From assembly GCA_937951395.1 (NCBI GenBank), contig CALFBV010000176.1, positions 1 to 6,562 on the forward strand: DNA of 6,562 nucleotides, given 5' to 3'. Numbering within the stretch: position 1 is the first letter of the stretch; each line of letters begins with the position of its first letter. The notes under the pieces are model-generated. The model was not told where the DNA came from. It saw only the letters and a program-made list of their open reading frames with translations, and did no database searches. This stretch comes from an uncultured Rubritalea sp. (GTDB taxonomy: Bacteria > Verrucomicrobiota > Verrucomicrobiia > Verrucomicrobiales > Akkermansiaceae). A program made the translations under genes and the position numbers. Of this stretch, positions 4,394-6,562 are shown in pieces.

Positions 4394-6562
4394 ATGTCTG
4401 TTCTTAAAAAGCCCCTCTTTGGTTTCTCCTATTTCACTTTATCTTGTTTACTGCTTTGCTTCTCTGTTAGTTTTAACCTAACAGCTCAAGAGCAGAATAA
4501 TGATGCGTCTCAGCTAATACAGAATAAAGAATACAAGGAAGCGCTTGAGATTCTAAAAGGTAATCTGGCTGACGACGGATTATTGCTACTTCGAGCACGT
4601 GCTCAGCTCCTCAATGATCAGTATGAAGATGCCATAGCTACGGCTAAAAAACTTACCTCTGAGCATCCTAAATCTGAGTGGATTCATAAGGCAAACTACA
4701 TCCAGGCGCAAGCACACAGCAAGCTCCGAGCCTATGAACCAGCTTCTTCCATCTACGAGAAAGAAGCTGAGTCCCTCTTCTCCCCTGCCTACAAAGATGC
4801 GGGAGCTAAGCTTCTGATGGAGGTTGCCGAAAAACTCTCCTACACTCCTAAGTCTACGGAACTCGACTTACCTAGCCCTGATTATGATAAAGCGGTGAGA
4901 CTACTCAAGGAGGCTTATGGACTGGACTGTTCGCTAGAAGTAAAAGAGTCAATACTCACTGAATTAATATCCCTATATTCCAAGCTAGAAAACTGGGCTG
5001 GAGCGATGAGCTATTCTTTCCAATACTTAGATCAATTTGACCCTGACTGGAAAGGCACACTAAAGAGCACTACTCGCATAACGTCTACCTCTACTGATAA
5101 ACGTAAAGTCAAACTCGTAGGTGGAAATCGCAGACTGGTGAGATTCCATCTTTGTGAGGCATTTCACAGAAGTGGAGATAGAATTAAAGCTACTCGCTAT
5201 CTGACTGAGTTCATTGGGGAATTGAAAAAATCTAATAATCAAAAAAACTTACCTCTGTTGGCTGACTCTACTTGGCTTAGGCTGATGGCGCTGCGTGATA
5301 AAGGGGGCAAACCCAGAAATTTAAACGCTTGGATCTCTGAAGTAAAAACTTACCTCCAAGATTACCCTAAGCACATCCATACACAAGCTACTGCCTATGC
5401 CATTGCTCATAGTTATTTAGGATCTGGGAATAAACAGAAAGCAATTGATTCTCTTCAGGACTATATCAACAACCATCATAATAGATTCATCGAGAAGCCA
5501 CTCACGGCAAGAACTGAGAGTAAGAAAGCATTTCTCGCCAGGAAAAACCAAGCTGACTCAAGACATGAAGCAGCACATTACCTCATCGGTAAAACTTACC
5601 TCCAGTTGAATGAGTTTGAGAAAGCTAAGCAGGCTTGGAACTTGTATTCGAAGACGTTTCCTAACGGAGCAAACTGGGCAGAATGTCAGAAAGGTCTCGT
5701 CGACATTGACTTCAGTATCGCTACACATGCGGTGTCATTGATGCATAGCGAGACTGACAAGAAAGAAACTAGAGCAAATGCTGAGAAGGCACTGAGCAAC
5801 TTTATCACCAAGCACCCACTGGACAAGCGTATCCCGACAGCGCTTTATCTAATGGGAAACATCCCTTTCCAACACGCCAATGAACTAGAAAAAAATCTCA
5901 AGAAATCTCCTGATGAAGGACGGCAGGCTGAGCAACAAACTGCTTATAAAGAAGCTCTAGAAAACTGGAAAATACTTATCACAAAGTATCCGCGCTCGTC
6001 TCATGCCGTGCAGGCTCAGTATCTAACCGCTTACATCTATGAAGATCGTCTGGGCGATCTGGAGAAAGCTCTAAGCATCTATCGTCAGAGTTCGCACAGC
6101 AATGCTCAGAGCCATGTGAATAGCCTGCTTGCTAAAAAACTGATCGCGTCTTCTGACACCACATTTAGCACAAAAGAAAAACCACACATCATGCTCAGCA
6201 CTCGGAATATTGAGAAAGTGACGGTGCGCCAATACTGGCTCGATATAGAATCCTACTTCCGTAAGGCACGGAAGCTAGAAGACATTACCTCACTCGACAT
6301 TGACCTCATAGAAGCCGACAAAAAGTGGGATATCACTCTGCCAAACTACAAGAAGTATCACGCGATGGATTCTAAAATCGACATCCCCTTTCCAGCTAAA
6401 CAATCTGGGATTTGTGTCATCAAGATTGAGAGTGAATCTTTCTCCACAACTACGATGGTGATGCGTAGTGACATCGATATCGCGGTGCGCTCCAACAAAG
6501 AGGAGGTCATCACCTACGCTCATCTCGTAGGCAATAAATACCGCCCAGCGAAAAATGTTCAG
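4394..6562 (+). CDS. alpha-2-macroglobulin family protein with N-terminal TPR-like region (3' end outside window)
   Basis: The frame is open from the ATG at 4394 to the window edge: 723 codons and no stop. Residues 1-31 are a Sec signal peptide (KK near the start, hydrophobic core, cleavage after LTA), so the protein is exported. About residues 40-590 are helical, TPR-like units; the clearest are near 40-57, 63-96, 336-362 (AIAHSYLGSGNKQKAI), 395-430 (HYLIGKTYLQLNEFEKAKQAW) and 541-562 (YEDRLGDLEKALSIY). From about 597 the sequence turns beta-rich: STRNIEKVTVRQYWLDIESY, LDIDLIEADKKW, IDIPFPAKQSGICVIKI (662-678), then SDIDIAVRSNKEEV and GNKYRPAKNVQ. These match the first macroglobulin-like domains of large bacterial alpha-2-macroglobulins, envelope proteins thought to trap proteases. 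Such TPR-fused forms often approach 2000 residues. The bait region, the thioester motif (CxEQ in many members) and the C-terminus lie beyond the window, so thioester chemistry cannot be judged. GGAG at 4377-4380 is 13 bases from the ATG, too far for a good ribosome site. Confidence 0.9.
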   Translation, partial: MSVLKKPLFGFSYFTLSCLLLCFSVSFNLTAQEQNNDASQLIQNKEYKEALEILKGNLADDGLLLLRARAQLLNDQYEDAIATAKKLTSEHPKSEWIHKANYIQAQAHSKLRAYEPASSIYEKEAESLFSPAYKDAGAKLLMEVAEKLSYTPKSTELDLPSPDYDKAVRLLKEAYGLDCSLEVKESILTELISLYSKLENWAGAMSYSFQYLDQFDPDWKGTLKSTTRITSTSTDKRKVKLVGGNRRLVRFHLCEAFHRSGDRIKATRYLTEFIGELKKSNNQKNLPLLADSTWLRLMALRDKGGKPRNLNAWISEVKTYLQDYPKHIHTQATAYAIAHSYLGSGNKQKAIDSLQDYINNHHNRFIEKPLTARTESKKAFLARKNQADSRHEAAHYLIGKTYLQLNEFEKAKQAWNLYSKTFPNGANWAECQKGLVDIDFSIATHAVSLMHSETDKKETRANAEKALSNFITKHPLDKRIPTALYLMGNIPFQHANELEKNLKKSPDEGRQAEQQTAYKEALENWKILITKYPRSSHAVQAQYLTAYIYEDRLGDLEKALSIYRQSSHSNAQSHVNSLLAKKLIASSDTTFSTKEKPHIMLSTRNIEKVTVRQYWLDIESYFRKARKLEDITSLDIDLIEADKKWDITLPNYKKYHAMDSKIDIPFPAKQSGICVIKIESESFSTTTMVMRSDIDIAVRSNKEEVITYAHLVGNKYRPAKNVQ
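4648..4659 (+). repeat. 12-base word AAAACTTACCTC, copy in codon phase A|AAA|CTT|ACC|TC
   Basis: Exact copy inside the macroglobulin-family gene, encoding K-L-T-S, preceded by two further A residues. Its codon phase differs from that of the copies at 5244, 5345 and 5591. Confidence 0.6.
5244..5255 (+). repeat. 12-base word AAAACTTACCTC, copy in codon phase AA|AAC|TTA|CCT|C
   Basis: Exact copy with three more A residues upstream, encoding K-N-L-P-L. It is in a third codon phase, so its encoded residues differ from those of the other copies. Confidence 0.6.
5345..5356 (+). repeat. 12-base word AAAACTTACCTC, copy in codon phase AAA|ACT|TAC|CTC
   Basis: Exact copy encoding K-T-Y-L, followed by Q. 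The copy at 5591 encodes the same five residues in the same phase, so these two could partly reflect protein repeats. Confidence 0.6.
5591..5602 (+). repeat. 12-base word AAAACTTACCTC, second copy in codon phase AAA|ACT|TAC|CTC
   Basis: Exact copy encoding K-T-Y-L-Q within a TPR-like unit, the same peptide and phase as the copy at 5345. Confidence 0.6.

Noticed and set aside
4375..4407. Ten-codon open frame (MEKILYYVCS) overlapping the macroglobulin start
   Set aside because: Its ATG overlaps the TATAAT box, it has no ribosome site, and a frame of this size is expected by chance.
5060..6523. Minus-strand open frames across the macroglobulin gene (5060-5242 and 6290-6523)
   Set aside because: The plus frame has TPR-like and macroglobulin signatures throughout; these are antisense shadows.
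519..6533. 11-base word TCTCGTAGGCA at 519, 1008 and 6523
   Set aside because: All three copies are in the same codon phase and encode Leu-Val-Gly, so preferred codons for a common tripeptide explain them.

Overview
The window looks like an ordinary bacterial chromosome segment, most likely from the Verrucomicrobiota (PVC group). This is inferred from three things: a TPR plus alpha-2-macroglobulin architecture common in that group, start codons with almost no Shine-Dalgarno pairing, and a small membrane protein that resembles one remembered from Verrucomicrobia. No rRNA or other phylogenetic marker is present, so the assignment is moderate at best. I see no tRNA, CRISPR array, insertion sequence or phage gene.

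Layout. Positions 1-2301 (+) hold the end of a respiratory complex I operon: the C-terminal part of nuoM (cut by the left edge) and complete nuoN, 21 bases apart. Next, on the minus strand, is a small four-helix membrane protein of the DUF3147 type (2298-2657), whose stop codon overlaps that of nuoN. A 79-base gap then leads to a divergent plus-strand gene for a secreted lipoprotein (2737-3591), whose N-terminal part resembles the active-site region of T4-type lysozyme. It is followed by an unrecognised six-helix membrane protein (3692-4300). From 4394 to the right edge runs a long open frame without a stop: a signal peptide, a long TPR-like helical region, then the first macroglobulin-like domains of a bacterial alpha-2-macroglobulin family protein. 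Its C-terminal part lies outside the window.

How the parts fit. NuoM and NuoN are proton-pumping membrane subunits of NADH:quinone oxidoreductase. The plus-strand genes downstream look like cell-envelope genes: a putative peptidoglycan-active lipoprotein, a membrane protein and a protease-trapping type protein. Whether they cooperate cannot be read from this sequence.

The least expected signal is a 12-base word, AAAACTTACCTC, present five times between 3891 and 5602. It lies on both strands and, within one gene, in all three codon phases, so protein repeats alone do not explain it. Other points are a NuoM that lacks the usual pumping lysine before its PFH motif, an uncharacterised lysozyme-like lipoprotein, and a consensus -10 box placed so close to the macroglobulin start codon that the leader would be about ten bases.
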